NCBI GenBank assembly: GCA_964034945.1
Contig: OZ035960.1
Coordinates: 31,922,368 to 31,986,367 of the forward strand
DNA length: 64,000 nucleotides
Direction of reading: 5' to 3'
From: Chrysopilus asiliformis
Taxonomy: Eukaryota > Arthropoda > Insecta > Diptera > Rhagionidae
Part shown: piece after piece, positions 63,264-64,000 of the stretch
Layout: each line of letters begins with the position of its first letter
How positions within the stretch are numbered: position 1 is the first letter of the stretch
The notes under the pieces: model-generated
The model's input: only the letters and a program-made list of their open reading frames with translations
The model's database searches: none
Told to the model about the DNA's origin: nothing
Program-made: the position numbers and the translations under genes

Positions 63264-63482
63264 CCCTTAATTTATGAGGTGAAAATCATATGCGTAAATG
63301 ATGAGGTGGTTTCCAATGGACTTGTTCTAATCACATACCAAATCCGTGGTTTTAACTCGGCATGAAACACCATACTGTATGAAGGTACTGAAGATTTCAG
63401 AGTCACTGTGCTGAAAACATGAGAGATAGCAACGAGAGAAAAGTCAATGTGGGTCCACGGGACCCACCTCATCAATTAAAGG
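63264..63482. mobile_element. piggyBac-like MITE, 219 bp
   Basis: Ends CCCTTAATTTATGAGGTG and (complement) CCTTTAATTGATGAGGTGGG, flanked by TTAA (63260-63263, 63483-63486). CCCTTT-type ends and the GGTCCCGTGGACC hairpin are common in piggyBac-like insect MITEs. The minus ORF inside is spurious. Confidence 0.8.
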
Positions 63483-63486
63483 TTAA

Positions 63487-64000
63487 TGACATCATCTTCA
63501 TAAATGCCCAATGTTTCAAAATATTCTATTTTACTTTTAAATTATTATTTTCTCTTTAGATATATATTTAAAAAAAGGCTAAGTTTGACATAAATATTTA
63601 AGTACAAGAGCATCCAGCACGTAATTTAACTTAATGAGTTTTAAGTCATACTTAGACTTTCGTGCAAACCAATAACTGTAACTTTATAAATTACGTTTGA
63701 CTTATATGCTTCAGTTAATTTCGTGCAATGGGCCTTAGAGTTTAAAAAAATCGCCAGCGGCACATTTGTTTCTATTATGTTTTTATAGTGTGTAAATTTT
63801 TAAGTTTCATTTCAATGCTAAAAATTAATTACATCAGGACGTGCTCATAGCCAAGCTCATAAGACTCAACAGACTCCGCTGAGTCATGTCACTCGAATGA
63901 GTGAAAGTTACCCGGCTCGGAAAGTCTTCTGTTTGAAAAAAAATTATACTTTAAGGACCTCCCGTTTCGAATTTTGAAATTCCAACACTTATTGTTTTTT
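63487..64000. other. no gene seen; family E at the end
   Basis: AT-rich; the last 110 bases (CACTCGAATGAGTGAAAGTT and on) belong to family E. Confidence 0.35.

Noticed and set aside
1..64000. CRISPR arrays, operons, phage or virus-derived genes
   Set aside because: No array with regular spacers, no prokaryotic gene layout, and no viral or LTR-retroelement protein motifs were seen.

Overview
The window looks like euchromatic, AT-rich insect nuclear DNA, most likely dipteran. The evidence is: split genes with 54-68 bp introns; an initiator tRNA-Met gene with a Pol III terminator; non-LTR retrotransposon, mariner, hAT, piggyBac-like and PIF/Harbinger-like elements; and repeats carrying (GTCY)n microsatellites of the mini-me/DINE-1 (Helentron) type known from flies. 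No rRNA, CRISPR, LTR retrotransposon or virus-derived gene was recognised.

Only one large host gene can be built with confidence. It runs on the minus strand from 45733 down to 34832, with ten coding exons, all introns in phase 0, and a predicted 771-residue protein that is coiled-coil and His-rich. It resembles CCDC170-type proteins in layout, but this identity was not verified. Its large introns are crowded with transposons. Upstream on the same strand are a possible 66-residue membrane microprotein (46037-46237) and a possible acidic first exon (48694-48795) of another gene. tRNA-Met(CAT) lies at 51762-51833 (minus). Further weak host candidates are a 40-codon ORF at 1482-1604 and exon-like ORFs at 20208-20507, 24865-25059 and 53539-53847. 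A CpG-richer, repeat-poor block (about 57.4-60.2 kb) holds a duplicated E-box module and may be a promoter region.

Most of the rest is mobile DNA, often nested. There is one intact transposon, a DD41D IS630/Tc1/mariner element with perfect 29-bp ends (20657-21957). Others are decayed or non-autonomous: a hAT element with a BED finger (10255-11097), an internally deleted mariner-like element (27026-27583), a mariner remnant (41540-41850), a LINE RNase H/zinc-knuckle remnant (22422-23140), TTAA-flanked piggyBac-like MITEs (3367, 55445, 63264), a pogo-like MITE (2674), foldback elements (30147, 42954, 60455) and several TWA-flanked PIF/Harbinger-like elements.

A recurring pattern is that the Harbinger-like elements keep pieces of the small MADF/SANT-type DNA-binding ORF but no transposase. 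In several places a second copy of the host repeat gives an empty site, so insertion boundaries and target duplications can be read directly.
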